From positions 1,984,001-2,048,000 of the forward strand of contig NC_013720.1 of assembly GCF_000025185.1 (NCBI RefSeq): a stretch of 64,000 nt of DNA, read 5' to 3'. The DNA is from Pirellula staleyi DSM 6068. Its GTDB lineage: Bacteria > Planctomycetota > Planctomycetia > Pirellulales > Pirellulaceae. Of this stretch, positions 16,275-25,400 are shown in pieces (the first letter of the stretch is position 1; each line of letters opens with the position of its first letter). The translations under genes and the position numbers were made by a program. The notes under the pieces were generated by a model. That model was not told the origin of the DNA and made no database searches. It saw nothing but the letters and a program-made list of their open reading frames with translations.

Positions 16275-16756
16275 GTGCTGGGTTGAGGATTCGTGAGGGG
16301 CGGAGATGCAGGGGCATTCTCTTTGACGGTTTGTGTCACTGGTGTCTTAATGGTGAGGACGGGGCACTTGGCTAGTCGCACTACCGCTTCCGCCACACTA
16401 CCCATGAGGAGCCGCGAAAATCCGCTACGACCATGCGTGGGCATCACGATCAAATCGCAGGCATCTTCTTCCGCTACACGGACAATGGCTCCGGCAGGAT
16501 CGCCGATGGCAAGTCGATGAATGCAAGGTATCGCAGGATCGGTAGGGAGGACTTCGCCGAGCTTGCGCCAGAGCAGCGAACGATCGACAGAATCGAGACC
16601 GAAATACATGTCGGCACCATAAGCAATCGGCGGCTCTTCCACATGCACGATCACAAGCGTGGCCTTCGAGTCGCGAGCGAGCGACGAAGCGAACGCGAGT
16701 GCAGCAGACCCTTGCTCAGAGAAGTCGGTGGGGAACAGAATTTTGCGAACGTTCAT
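16268..16756 (-). CDS. Universal stress protein UspA family
   Basis: A 162-residue single Usp domain. The N-terminus MNVRKILFPTDFSEQGSAALAF and the C-terminal THGRSGFSRLLMGSVAEAVVRLAKCPVLTIK are the two family signatures; the second contains the glycine-rich nucleotide-binding loop. The start ATG 16756 has aaggag 8 bases upstream, while the longer in-frame start at 17002 would give an N-terminal part with no family match. Usp proteins bind ATP or adenylated ligands and support survival under stress. Downstream lies hemerythrin on the same strand. Confidence 0.93.
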   Translation of the reverse strand: MNVRKILFPTDFSEQGSAALAFASSLARDSKATLVIVHVEEPPIAYGADMYFGLDSVDRSLLWRKLGEVLPTDPAIPCIHRLAIGDPAGAIVRVAEEDACDLIVMPTHGRSGFSRLLMGSVAEAVVRLAKCPVLTIKTPVTQTVKENAPASPPLTNPQPSTI

Positions 16757-17422
16757 GGCTGGGACTCCTTCATTCGCGAGTGGTGCTTGCCATCTTTGTG
16801 CCGCACGAATGGGAGAAGTTGCGGCAGAAGATTGGTGGCACTCACTGGACTCGCTTGTCTTGGTCTTCTTGTCGTGCCCATTACCACACAATGCAATCAG
16901 AATGCCACGGGGGATCATAAAGCAAGTGATTTTGAGCAGAACCGATCGTAAATCGGGATTGATAGCAGCCAGCTGCAAGTTAGCGATGATTTGTTCAAAC
17001 AACCGGCGAGTGCACTACTTGTGTCGTTTTCACGTCGTCGATGTTCGTGAAAATCCTCACGATTACTGGTGCCAGAATTGAATCGCCAAAAAGCATTTTG
17101 AAGTCGACCACTGGTCTCGAAGAGCTGTTTTGAGACGCGCACAAGTGCGCACAAACGCGCGCTTATTTGCCGAATAGCGCGCGGTGTGTCACACTCTATC
17201 TGTGCGAAATGACGCCAAAACCGCAGAAAAGGGGCGACTTTGCCCGTAAACGCCCCCCGAGCGGCCTGTTTGCAGCAACGGCACGGCCTTTGCTTCCTTT
17301 TGAGAGGTGCACACTTCTCCTCAGAACGCGATCCAGCCCGGCTGCGCTCTGGGTAGCGAGTTCGCTTTCGGCGATGTGCAAGGGCCAGTTCGAGTTCTCC
17401 AATCTTTCAAGATGCTAGTCCC
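16757..17422. other. Intergenic region, divergent usp / ntrC-like
   Basis: No gene found. It must include the promoters of usp and of the response-regulator gene. A stretch with 10-base periodic repeats lies at 17137-17166 and is listed separately. Otherwise no hairpin or RNA gene is seen. Confidence 0.5.
17137..17166. repeat. Three tandem 10-base units, helically phased
   Basis: The units gcgcacaagt (17137-17146), gcgcacaaac (17147-17156) and gcgcgcttat (17157-17166) share gcgc at a strict 10-base spacing, so they fall on one face of the helix. They lie about 260 bases before the NtrC-like gene. This could be a protein-binding array, for instance for the NtrC-like activator itself. Confidence 0.4.
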
Positions 17423-18874
17423 ATGGCTGACTACACCCATATCGATCTGCTTGTGGTGGACGACGACCAAGAGTTTCGCGAAACGGTCGTCAAGCGACTC
17501 TCGCGGAGTGGCTTTCGTCTTCAAGACGCACCGACCGCCGAAGCGGCTCTCGAACTCGCAGAGCGACGTGATTTCGACGTCGCTGTGTTCGACATGCAAA
17601 TGCCTGGCATGTCGGGACTCGATCTGCTCGCCGCGTTCAAGACCAAGCATCCCGATTGCGAAGTGATTTTGCTGACCGGACAGGGCTCGATCGAGTCGGC
17701 TGTCGAAGCGATGCGCATGGGAGCTTTCGATTATCTAACGAAGCCCTTTCCGCTCCGTGATCTCGAAGTGCGGATCGAAAAGGCCTATGACCGCCATCTG
17801 CTTCGCAAAGAGAATCAGCAGCTGAAAACGATTCTCGCTCGTTCGGCCCCGGGCTCGACGATGATTGGCAAATCGGTCGCGATGCAAGAGTTGCAGCGTC
17901 TGATTCAGCGTGCCGGTCCCAGCGAAAAAGCAATTTTGATTCAAGGGGAAAGCGGCACGGGTAAAGAGCTCGTCGCTCGCGCGCTGCATGCGGCCAGTTC
18001 ACGCGCCGATCGTCCGATGGTGGTGATCAACTGCGCTGCTCTTCCCGAACCGCTGCTCGAGAGCGAACTGTTTGGCCACGAAAAAGGGGCTTTCACCGGC
18101 GCTGTTGCCGCTAAGCCGGGGCTCTTTGAAGTGGCTGATGGCAGCACGCTGTTCATCGACGAAATCGGCGAAATGCCTGGCAGCTTGCAGGCCAAACTAT
18201 TGCGAGTGCTAGAAGACGGATCGCTCCGTCGCATCGGCTCGCTGCAAGAGCGACGCGTGAATGTGCGGATCCTCGCTGCCACCAATCGCAGCATGCAGGA
18301 TGAAGTGACCGCCGGCAATTTCCGCGAAGATCTCTACTACCGCATCAACGTGATGTCGCTCGAGTTGCCGCCGCTGCGGAGCCGCACTGCCGACATTCCG
18401 CTGCTGGTCGAGCACTTCCTCGGAAAAGATTGGCGCATCGAACCCACTGCGCTTTCGGCCCTCGAGCAGTACGCTTGGCCGGGCAATGTCCGTCAGTTGA
18501 TCAATGCCATCGAGCGGGCGAAAATCATGGCCGATGGGCGGACCATTCGCGCCAACGATTTGCCGACCGAAGTGCTGCACGCGCTGCCGCAAATCGAACT
18601 TCCACCTTCGCTCGACGACATCGATGATCTGTCGGCCATTCAGCGCCAAAAAATCGTGGAAGTGCTGAAGCGCGAAAAGGGAAACAAATCGCGAGCTGCT
18701 CGCATGCTCGGAATCGATCGACGCAAGCTCTATCGGCTGCTCGAAAAATTCACGATCGAAACGGGCGAAACGCAGCTGGGGCGTCCGCCCGTCGAAAAAC
18801 ATAACGGGGCCGCAAGCCTTGCTCCCAGTGGAGGTGGCGAGGTTCCCGCTGTCCAAGCGAGCTCGAACTGCTGA
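17423..18874 (+). CDS. NtrC-family sigma-54-dependent response regulator
   Basis: A 483-residue three-domain activator. Residues 1-120 are a receiver with phospho-acceptor Asp57 (FDMQMPGMSG) and the conserved TG (LLTGQ) and Lys (YLTKPF). Residues about 145-375 are the AAA+ domain with Walker A GESGTGKE, the sigma-54 contact loop GAFTGA, Walker B FIDEIGEMPG and NVRQLINA. Residues about 410-450 hold a Fis-type helix-turn-helix (GNKSRAARMLGIDRRKLYRLL). A proline- and serine-rich tail follows. It should drive sigma-54 promoters when phosphorylated. The histidine kinase gene follows 100 bases downstream, so the pair is a two-component system with an atypical sensor. Confidence 0.95.
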   Translation: MADYTHIDLLVVDDDQEFRETVVKRLSRSGFRLQDAPTAEAALELAERRDFDVAVFDMQMPGMSGLDLLAAFKTKHPDCEVILLTGQGSIESAVEAMRMGAFDYLTKPFPLRDLEVRIEKAYDRHLLRKENQQLKTILARSAPGSTMIGKSVAMQELQRLIQRAGPSEKAILIQGESGTGKELVARALHAASSRADRPMVVINCAALPEPLLESELFGHEKGAFTGAVAAKPGLFEVADGSTLFIDEIGEMPGSLQAKLLRVLEDGSLRRIGSLQERRVNVRILAATNRSMQDEVTAGNFREDLYYRINVMSLELPPLRSRTADIPLLVEHFLGKDWRIEPTALSALEQYAWPGNVRQLINAIERAKIMADGRTIRANDLPTEVLHALPQIELPPSLDDIDDLSAIQRQKIVEVLKREKGNKSRAARMLGIDRRKLYRLLEKFTIETGETQLGRPPVEKHNGAASLAPSGGGEVPAVQASSNC

Positions 18875-18974
18875 GCACGAACAACTCGCCCAACTTGCTC
18901 GTCGTCAACTTTCCGTAAATTCCGCTGAATCTCGTAAGTGAGGCAAGATAACACACTTATTTCTTGCTATTCTC

Positions 18975-20645
18975 ATGGGCCCGTATGTCGACTCATTCCG
19001 ACCCGCACTGGCAATGCCAGCATGGCCCCTTATGCCTCGTAGCCGAATTCATTCCCGCTATCGCGATTTGAAGCGATATGTGGGGTTTACCGATGAAGAT
19101 GCTGAGCGGATTAGCGCAGCACGGCCGACGCTTGCCTTGCATATTCCCGCACTCGTAGCCGATTTCTACGCCGAGCTTCAGCGTCATCCCGACGCAGTGA
19201 AGGTGATCACCGGTGGGCCTCAGCAGGTGGCCCGTTTGCAGAAAACGCTCCACAACTGGATCGAGCAATTCCTAACCGGACCCTACGACAATCATTACGT
19301 CGATGCTCGTGTGAACGTTGGGCTGCGGCATGTCGAAATCGGACTCGATCAGGTCTATGCCGCTGTTGCTGTCGCGCGACTTCGCTCGGGAATGATTGCC
19401 GCGATCAGCAGCGATGCCAAACTTTCGCCGGCACAACTTTCTCTGACGGTGCAGTCGATCAATAAGCTGCTCGATCTCGATCTCGCGATCATCTCCGATG
19501 TCTATGAAGCCGAGTATGTGCGGCGGATGCAGGAAGCCGAACGCGAGCGGATGCAACTGCTGCTGCATCGCGAAAAGGAGTTCTCCGAGGGGCTGCTCGC
19601 GCATGCACCCGCTGCGGTGTTGGTGCTTGATCTCGAGGGAGTGATTCAGCGGTTCAATCCGTTTTTCGAAACGCTTGTTGGTCGCTCGCTCGATCTGCTC
19701 CAAGGGAGCGACTTTATCGACGCCTGTCTGATGCCCGAAGCTCGCAAACGAGCACGACAGGAACTACTCGCCGAGTCGCTCGACGAAGTGGTCAGGCAGG
19801 CCACCTTTGCTCTCGAGCATCCCACTGGCAAGCTTTATGAAGTTCGCTTTTCACGCGCCACCCTGCGCGATCCAGCAGGCAAGCCGTATGCCATTCTGCT
19901 GCTGGGACACGACGTAACCGACCTGAACATGGCCCAGCGCCGCGCGCTAGAAGCGGAGCGTTTGGCGGCCATCGGCCAGATGTCGGCTGGTCTCGCACAC
20001 GAGGCTCGCAACGCGCTGCAGCGAATTCAGGCCTTCTGCGAACTGCTGGAACTCGAAGTCGAATCCAATGCCAGCGCCGTCGAGCTTGTTCGCCGTATTC
20101 AAAATGCCCAAGGGCACATGCATCGGCTGTTCGACGAAGTGCGGGGCTATGCCGCACCGGTAAATCTCGACTGCGCCACCTGCCATCCGAGTGAAGTGTG
20201 GCGAGAGGCGTGGGAACTTTTGCAGCCGCAGCGTTCCGGTCGCTCAGCGCAGCTGATTGAGGCCCCTGAAGGTAGCGCCACTCCCTGGTTTGTCGACCGT
20301 TTTCGGATGGTGCAGGTCTTTCGAAACTTGCTCGAGAATTCCCTCGCCGCTTGCGAAGATCCCGTGCAAGTCACCATCAGCTGCACCGACACCCTTTGGC
20401 ACGACGAGCCCGCCCTTCGCATCAGTGTGCTCGATAACGGCCCGGGGCTATCGGCCGAGCAGAAGAAGCGAATCTTCGAACCGTTCTACACCACGAAGAC
20501 CCGTGGCACAGGGCTCGGCATGGCCATTGCCACTCGCCTTGTCGAAGCGCACGGAGGGGTGATCGAAGTCGAGAATCGTCCCCTGGGATCGGGCGCTGAA
20601 ATCGTGGTCACGGTGCCGCTCCATCCAGGACAAGCGATGTACTAA
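18975..20645 (+). CDS. Sensor histidine kinase with N-terminal globin-coupled sensor domain
   Basis: A 556-residue cytoplasmic kinase. Residues about 25-190 are a protoglobin/globin-coupled sensor domain: RYVGFTDEDAERI, VADFYAEL (distal Tyr65), and GLRHVEIGLDQVYAA with proximal haem His119. A coiled linker (about 180-205) leads to a PAS domain (about 203-320, GLLAHAPAAVLVLD, GHDVTDLN). HisKA has His342 in GLAHEARNALQR, and the HATPase has N box FRNLLENS, G1 DNGPGLS and G2 GTGLGMAIATR. It would sense O2, NO or redox through haem and phosphorylate the NtrC-like regulator encoded directly upstream. The start could also be at internal Met14 or Met20. Confidence 0.88.
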   Translation: MGPYVDSFRPALAMPAWPLMPRSRIHSRYRDLKRYVGFTDEDAERISAARPTLALHIPALVADFYAELQRHPDAVKVITGGPQQVARLQKTLHNWIEQFLTGPYDNHYVDARVNVGLRHVEIGLDQVYAAVAVARLRSGMIAAISSDAKLSPAQLSLTVQSINKLLDLDLAIISDVYEAEYVRRMQEAERERMQLLLHREKEFSEGLLAHAPAAVLVLDLEGVIQRFNPFFETLVGRSLDLLQGSDFIDACLMPEARKRARQELLAESLDEVVRQATFALEHPTGKLYEVRFSRATLRDPAGKPYAILLLGHDVTDLNMAQRRALEAERLAAIGQMSAGLAHEARNALQRIQAFCELLELEVESNASAVELVRRIQNAQGHMHRLFDEVRGYAAPVNLDCATCHPSEVWREAWELLQPQRSGRSAQLIEAPEGSATPWFVDRFRMVQVFRNLLENSLAACEDPVQVTISCTDTLWHDEPALRISVLDNGPGLSAEQKKRIFEPFYTTKTRGTGLGMAIATRLVEAHGGVIEVENRPLGSGAEIVVTVPLHPGQAMY

Positions 20646-20737
20646 AGTCCCCCGGCAAGCTGGCGTCGCTGGCAGCCGAGCAAAGACTTCTGTCCGACTG
20701 TTCACTATGCTGCGCCGATTTGCTACATTCAATTTCC

Positions 20738-23700
20738 ATGGTGATGGAGCATTTCACGCCACTGGTGCGCCAGTGGTTCACAGCGCGATTCGGTCAGCCT
20801 AGCGATCCGCAAACGCATGGATGGCCCGCTATTGCTGCGGGACGTCACACGCTCGTCGCTGCCCCCACCGGCTCCGGAAAAACACTCGCCGCGTTTTTGG
20901 TTTGCCTCGATAAGCTGGTCCGAGCTTGGCAAGACGGCACGCTCGGCCAGTCGACGCAGGTCGTCTACCTCTCGCCTCTCAAGGCGCTCAGCAACGATAT
21001 CGAGCGGAACCTGCAGCAGCCCCTCGCGGAACTCAGTGAACTGGCGAAGCAGCAAGGGCTCGGTGAACTCCCGATTCGTGTCGCCGTGCGAACCGGCGAT
21101 ACCACGCAGTCCGACCGCCAGTCGATGCTGAAGCATCCTCCCCACATTCTGGTCACCACTCCCGAGTCGCTCTATCTCCTGCTGACCTCAGTGAAAGGTC
21201 GCGGCACACTCACCGAGGTCGAGACGGTCATCGTCGACGAAATCCACGCCCTCGCGCGTGATAAGCGTGGCTCGCACCTCGCTCTCTCGCTCGAGCGACT
21301 CGCTGCTCACACGTCAAAACCTCTGCAGCGCATCGGTCTTTCGGCCACCCAGCGGCCCATGGATGCCATCGCTCGATTTCTCGTCGGACGAGGTGTTCCT
21401 AAGCCGCCGGCTGTCGCCAAACCATCGAGGCGCAAGAAGAAACCCGCCGCTCAGCCTCTGCTCGAAGCCCAGCCCTACACGCCCGATGTGCATATCGTCG
21501 ATGTGGGACATGTGCGCAATCTCGATCTCGCTATTTCAGTTCCCACGAGCGAACTCGCTGCCGTTTGCTCGAACGAGCAGTGGGAAGAGGTCTATGCCCA
21601 GCTCAGTTCGATGATTCAGTCGCATCGCAGCACGCTTGTGTTTGTCAACACGCGGAGGCTCGCGGAACGCGTGTCGCATCGACTCACCGAACTGCTGGGG
21701 GAAGAAGCGGTTGCCAGTCACCACGGCAGTTTATCGAAGCAGATTCGCCTCGATGCCGAGCAGCGTCTCAAAGCCGGAAAACTCAGGGCAATTGTCGCCA
21801 CTGCTTCGCTCGAGATGGGCATCGACATCGGCTACATCGATCTTGTTTGTCAGATCGGATCGCCGCGCTCGATTGCCACGTTTCTGCAGCGTGTCGGTCG
21901 CTCGGGACATAATCTCGGCGCGACCCCCAAAGGACGCCTCTTTCCACTCACGCGCGATGAACTTCTCGAGTGCCTGGCACTAGTGCAAGCGGTCCGGCGG
22001 GGGGACCTCGATCAGATCGAAATCCCCGAGAAACCACTCGATATTCTCGCGCAGCAAATCATTGCGATGGTCGCCGCCGAAGATTGGAACGAAGACGATC
22101 TCTTCGCGCTCATCACACGCGCTGAACCGTATCACCAACTTCCTCGCGATGAGTTCGACAAAATCCTCGACATGGTTTCCAACGGCATCAAGCAAGGTCG
22201 CTTGAGTGGCGGCTATGTCCATCGCGATCAGATTCACAAGATGCTCCGCGCTCGTCGCGGCGCTCGAATCGCCGCCATCACTTCCGGCGGTGCCATTCCC
22301 GAACAAGGAGAGTATCGCGTCGTCGTCGAAGGTGAAGGGACCTTTGTCGGAACCGTCGACGAAGATTTTGCTATCGATAGCATGATCGGCAACATCTTCC
22401 TGCTCGGCAACAACAGCTGGCAAATTCGTCAAATCAAGCCGGGCGAAGTGGTGGTGGCCGATGTCCACGGCGCTCCACCCACCATCCCGCACTGGTTCGG
22501 TGAAGCACCGGGGCGCACGATCGAACTGTCGCGTCAACTTTCGAACCTGCGGCACGATCTTGCCAGCCAAATCAGCGATCAGCTGATCGACATCATGTCG
22601 CGAGCCCAGTCCGACGGCATGCAGTGTGCGCCCGAAGATCTGGCAGCTGATGTCATGCGCCGCTGCGGCTGTGATGCCTGGGGAGCCGAGCAAGCAATTC
22701 GCTACATCGCCGCGCAAAAGGCAGCACTCGGGCTCGTCCCCACGATCGACAAAATCGTGTTCGAACGATTTTTCGACGAGAGTGGCGGTATGCAATTGGT
22801 GATTCACGCAGCGCTCGGAAGTCGCATAAACCGCGCATGGGGACTGGCGCTACGCAAACGTTTTTGCCGCAGTTTTGACTTCGAACTTCAGGCCGCTGCC
22901 GACGACAACGGCGTGCTGCTGTCGATCGGTCCGCAGCATAGTTTTCCGATCGACAGCCTCTTTGGCATGCTGCATCCCGGGAACGCTCAGGAACTGCTCG
23001 AGCAAGCCGTTCTTGCGGTGCCGATGTTTCAAATTCGTTGGCGCTGGAATGCAACGCGCGCGCTGGCAGTACTGCGTCAGCAAGGTGGCAAACGTGTTCC
23101 GCCCCACCTGCAAAAATTCCGCAGCGAAGATCTCCTCGCCACCACCTTTCCTGAAACGGTCGGCTGTCTCGAGAACCATCACGGCGACATTGTGGTCCCC
23201 GATCATCCACTCGTGAAACAAACGATGCACGATTGTTTGACCGAAGCGATGGATATTGTCCGCTGGACGTCGATTCTCGCCGATATCAAGAGTGGCAAGA
23301 TCGAACTGGTTGCCCGCGACACACGCGAGCCTTCCCCCTTCGCTCATCAGATGCTCAACGCGCGCCCCTATGCGTTTCTCGACGATGCAGGACTTGAAGA
23401 ACGACGAACGCGCGCCATCTCGACCCGCCGCAGCCTCTCGATCGACGACTACCGTGATCTCACACGACTCGATCCAGCCGCTCTTGCGCAAGTGACGCGT
23501 GAAGCTTGGCCCACGATTCGCGATGCTGAAGAACTGCACGATGCCCTCACGCATCTCGTCCTGCTGTTGCCCGAGGAAGCAGCCCCTCACGATCGACTCC
23601 TCCGGAGCTTAGCCAAGGAGGGGCGTGTCAGCTCGATCGACTATCCGGTGGTGAAGTCCGATGCTGAGCCTGCTGCTGCCTTCGTTCCCGGGCTAGGAAA

Positions 23701-25270
23701 AGCCTGGTTTGCTGCCGAGCGCTGGCCGGTGATTCGCGCTGTATATGGCCTCACACAGTCTGATCCTGTGGTCACACTTCCCGAGTCACTCGAAAAGCAA
23801 TACGAGCCAGCCGATGCACGCGTAGAACTGGTGCGGGGCCGAATTCAACATAGCGGCCCTCTCACTGCCGCCGCACTCGCCGCGCTCTTAGGGCTGCCGA
23901 AGAATCAGGTCTTCGCAGCGCTAGAGTCCGTGGAAGCGGAAGGGTTGGTGATGCGTGGCAACTTCACCGCGATTCCGCCCGCCGATTCCTCCACTACCAA
24001 ACCCGATGTCGAGTGGTGCGAGCGACGCCTTCTGTCGCGCGTCCATCGGCTGACGCTCGATGGTCTCAAGCGGCGCATCGAGGCGGTCCCTCCCGAAACG
24101 TACATCGAACTTTTGATCGAGCGGCAAGGACTCGGACAAAACGCCCAGCGTCAAGGAATCGAAGGGGTCCGCGAGACGGTGCTGCAACTTGCCGGCTTCG
24201 AGTCTCCTGCCGGTGCTTGGGAAGAAAAGCTCCTCGCCGCGCGCGTCGCGGGCTACGATCCCCAGTGGCTCGACAATCTGTTCCTCGGTGGCGAACTGAT
24301 TTGGGGACGCCTCTGCCCGCCGAGTCGCGATGCGGCTAGCTCCGCAGCAGCCCTTACCCGCGCCATGCCTCTCACGATTCTGGGCCGCGAAGATCGCCAC
24401 TGGATGATCCACCGCGAAGTGACCGACCAACCTCCTTTGGTCACGTCGACAGCAGCGGAAGTACTCAGGATCTTGGAGATGAAGGGGGCTCTCTTTTTTG
24501 GCGAGTTGCAGCGCCTTACGCAGCTGCTGACCACCAAACTCGAGGAAGCCCTTGCGGAACTCTCCGCGATGGGGCTGGTGAGCTGCGACACCTTCGCGGC
24601 GGTGCGACATTTGGCCGGGGGAAATGTCCGCAAAAATTCCCGCACCCGAAAAGCAACCAGCAGCGGCCCCCTGGGACGCTGGTCCCTCTTTCCAGGTGCT
24701 CTCGAGCCCCCTGCGGCCGACGATATTGCGCTGGCTTGGTGCCGACTCTTACTGCGGCGCTATGGTGTGGTGTTTCGCGATCTCTTAGCGCGGGAGTCGA
24801 CGGCACCAAACTGGGGCTCGATCATTCGTATGTTTCGTCGGCTTGAATTGCGTGGCGAAGTGCGGGGAGGACGCTTCATCGCCGGTGTGGCCGGTGAGCA
24901 GTTTGCCGAAGAAGCGGTGGTGACCCGCCTACGCGACTTGCGCGACAATCCGACGACCGACTGGACCATTATCTCAGCGATTGATCCGCTAAATCTCTCG
25001 GGACTCGTGACCGAAGGGCCCCGCATTCCTGCGATTCACAAAAACGCGATTGTGATCCATCGTGGTCGCGCTGTTGCAGCGAAAGTCTCAGGACGAATCG
25101 AGTTCTTCGCGGCTGTCGATCCCTTGCTGCAAGTCGAAATGCGGCGCGCACTACAACTTGGCAAGCGTCCAGTTGGTCCCGAGAAGTTGCATGTCCGCAC
25201 CGGTTCGCGGCGCACCATCATGCTTCCCGACCCCGATTCGCTCGACAGCCGACGTCGGATGGGTTGGTAG
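20738..25270 (+). CDS. lhr: Lhr-type DEAD/DEAH superfamily 2 helicase, full length
   Basis: A 1510-residue helicase, the size of full-length Lhr (E. coli about 1540), not the shorter Lhr-core. RecA1 has PTGSGKT, SPLKALSNDI, TTPESLYLLL, motif II DEIH (VDEIHALARDKRG) and motif III SATQRP; RecA2 has VFVNTRR, HHGSLSK, ATASLEMGIDIG and motif VI QRVGRSGH. Then come the Lhr winged helix and the DEAD/H-associated beta-barrel region, and a C-terminal part (DPLNLSGLVTEG near the end) typical of the long form. A Lys/Ala/Pro linker (SRRKKKPAAQP) lies within the core. The start is ATG 20738 or 20744; an upstream TTG at 20720 is also in frame. Lhr translocates 3'-5' on DNA and takes part in DNA repair. Confidence 0.95.
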   Translation: MVMEHFTPLVRQWFTARFGQPSDPQTHGWPAIAAGRHTLVAAPTGSGKTLAAFLVCLDKLVRAWQDGTLGQSTQVVYLSPLKALSNDIERNLQQPLAELSELAKQQGLGELPIRVAVRTGDTTQSDRQSMLKHPPHILVTTPESLYLLLTSVKGRGTLTEVETVIVDEIHALARDKRGSHLALSLERLAAHTSKPLQRIGLSATQRPMDAIARFLVGRGVPKPPAVAKPSRRKKKPAAQPLLEAQPYTPDVHIVDVGHVRNLDLAISVPTSELAAVCSNEQWEEVYAQLSSMIQSHRSTLVFVNTRRLAERVSHRLTELLGEEAVASHHGSLSKQIRLDAEQRLKAGKLRAIVATASLEMGIDIGYIDLVCQIGSPRSIATFLQRVGRSGHNLGATPKGRLFPLTRDELLECLALVQAVRRGDLDQIEIPEKPLDILAQQIIAMVAAEDWNEDDLFALITRAEPYHQLPRDEFDKILDMVSNGIKQGRLSGGYVHRDQIHKMLRARRGARIAAITSGGAIPEQGEYRVVVEGEGTFVGTVDEDFAIDSMIGNIFLLGNNSWQIRQIKPGEVVVADVHGAPPTIPHWFGEAPGRTIELSRQLSNLRHDLASQISDQLIDIMSRAQSDGMQCAPEDLAADVMRRCGCDAWGAEQAIRYIAAQKAALGLVPTIDKIVFERFFDESGGMQLVIHAALGSRINRAWGLALRKRFCRSFDFELQAAADDNGVLLSIGPQHSFPIDSLFGMLHPGNAQELLEQAVLAVPMFQIRWRWNATRALAVLRQQGGKRVPPHLQKFRSEDLLATTFPETVGCLENHHGDIVVPDHPLVKQTMHDCLTEAMDIVRWTSILADIKSGKIELVARDTREPSPFAHQMLNARPYAFLDDAGLEERRTRAISTRRSLSIDDYRDLTRLDPAALAQVTREAWPTIRDAEELHDALTHLVLLLPEEAAPHDRLLRSLAKEGRVSSIDYPVVKSDAEPAAAFVPGLGKAWFAAERWPVIRAVYGLTQSDPVVTLPESLEKQYEPADARVELVRGRIQHSGPLTAAALAALLGLPKNQVFAALESVEAEGLVMRGNFTAIPPADSSTTKPDVEWCERRLLSRVHRLTLDGLKRRIEAVPPETYIELLIERQGLGQNAQRQGIEGVRETVLQLAGFESPAGAWEEKLLAARVAGYDPQWLDNLFLGGELIWGRLCPPSRDAASSAAALTRAMPLTILGREDRHWMIHREVTDQPPLVTSTAAEVLRILEMKGALFFGELQRLTQLLTTKLEEALAELSAMGLVSCDTFAAVRHLAGGNVRKNSRTRKATSSGPLGRWSLFPGALEPPAADDIALAWCRLLLRRYGVVFRDLLARESTAPNWGSIIRMFRRLELRGEVRGGRFIAGVAGEQFAEEAVVTRLRDLRDNPTTDWTIISAIDPLNLSGLVTEGPRIPAIHKNAIVIHRGRAVAAKVSGRIEFFAAVDPLLQVEMRRALQLGKRPVGPEKLHVRTGSRRTIMLPDPDSLDSRRRMGW

Positions 25271-25400
25271 CTCGCTGGTTTTTCTTTCGCATCGCCAGAA
25301 AAAATGCTGGCTTTCTAGCTCTGCGATTTGGTAAGAAACGCTCAGCGACTTCTCGCTCCCGCCTCGCAATCTCCTTCCTCGCTTCTCGCTAGGTGATCGT

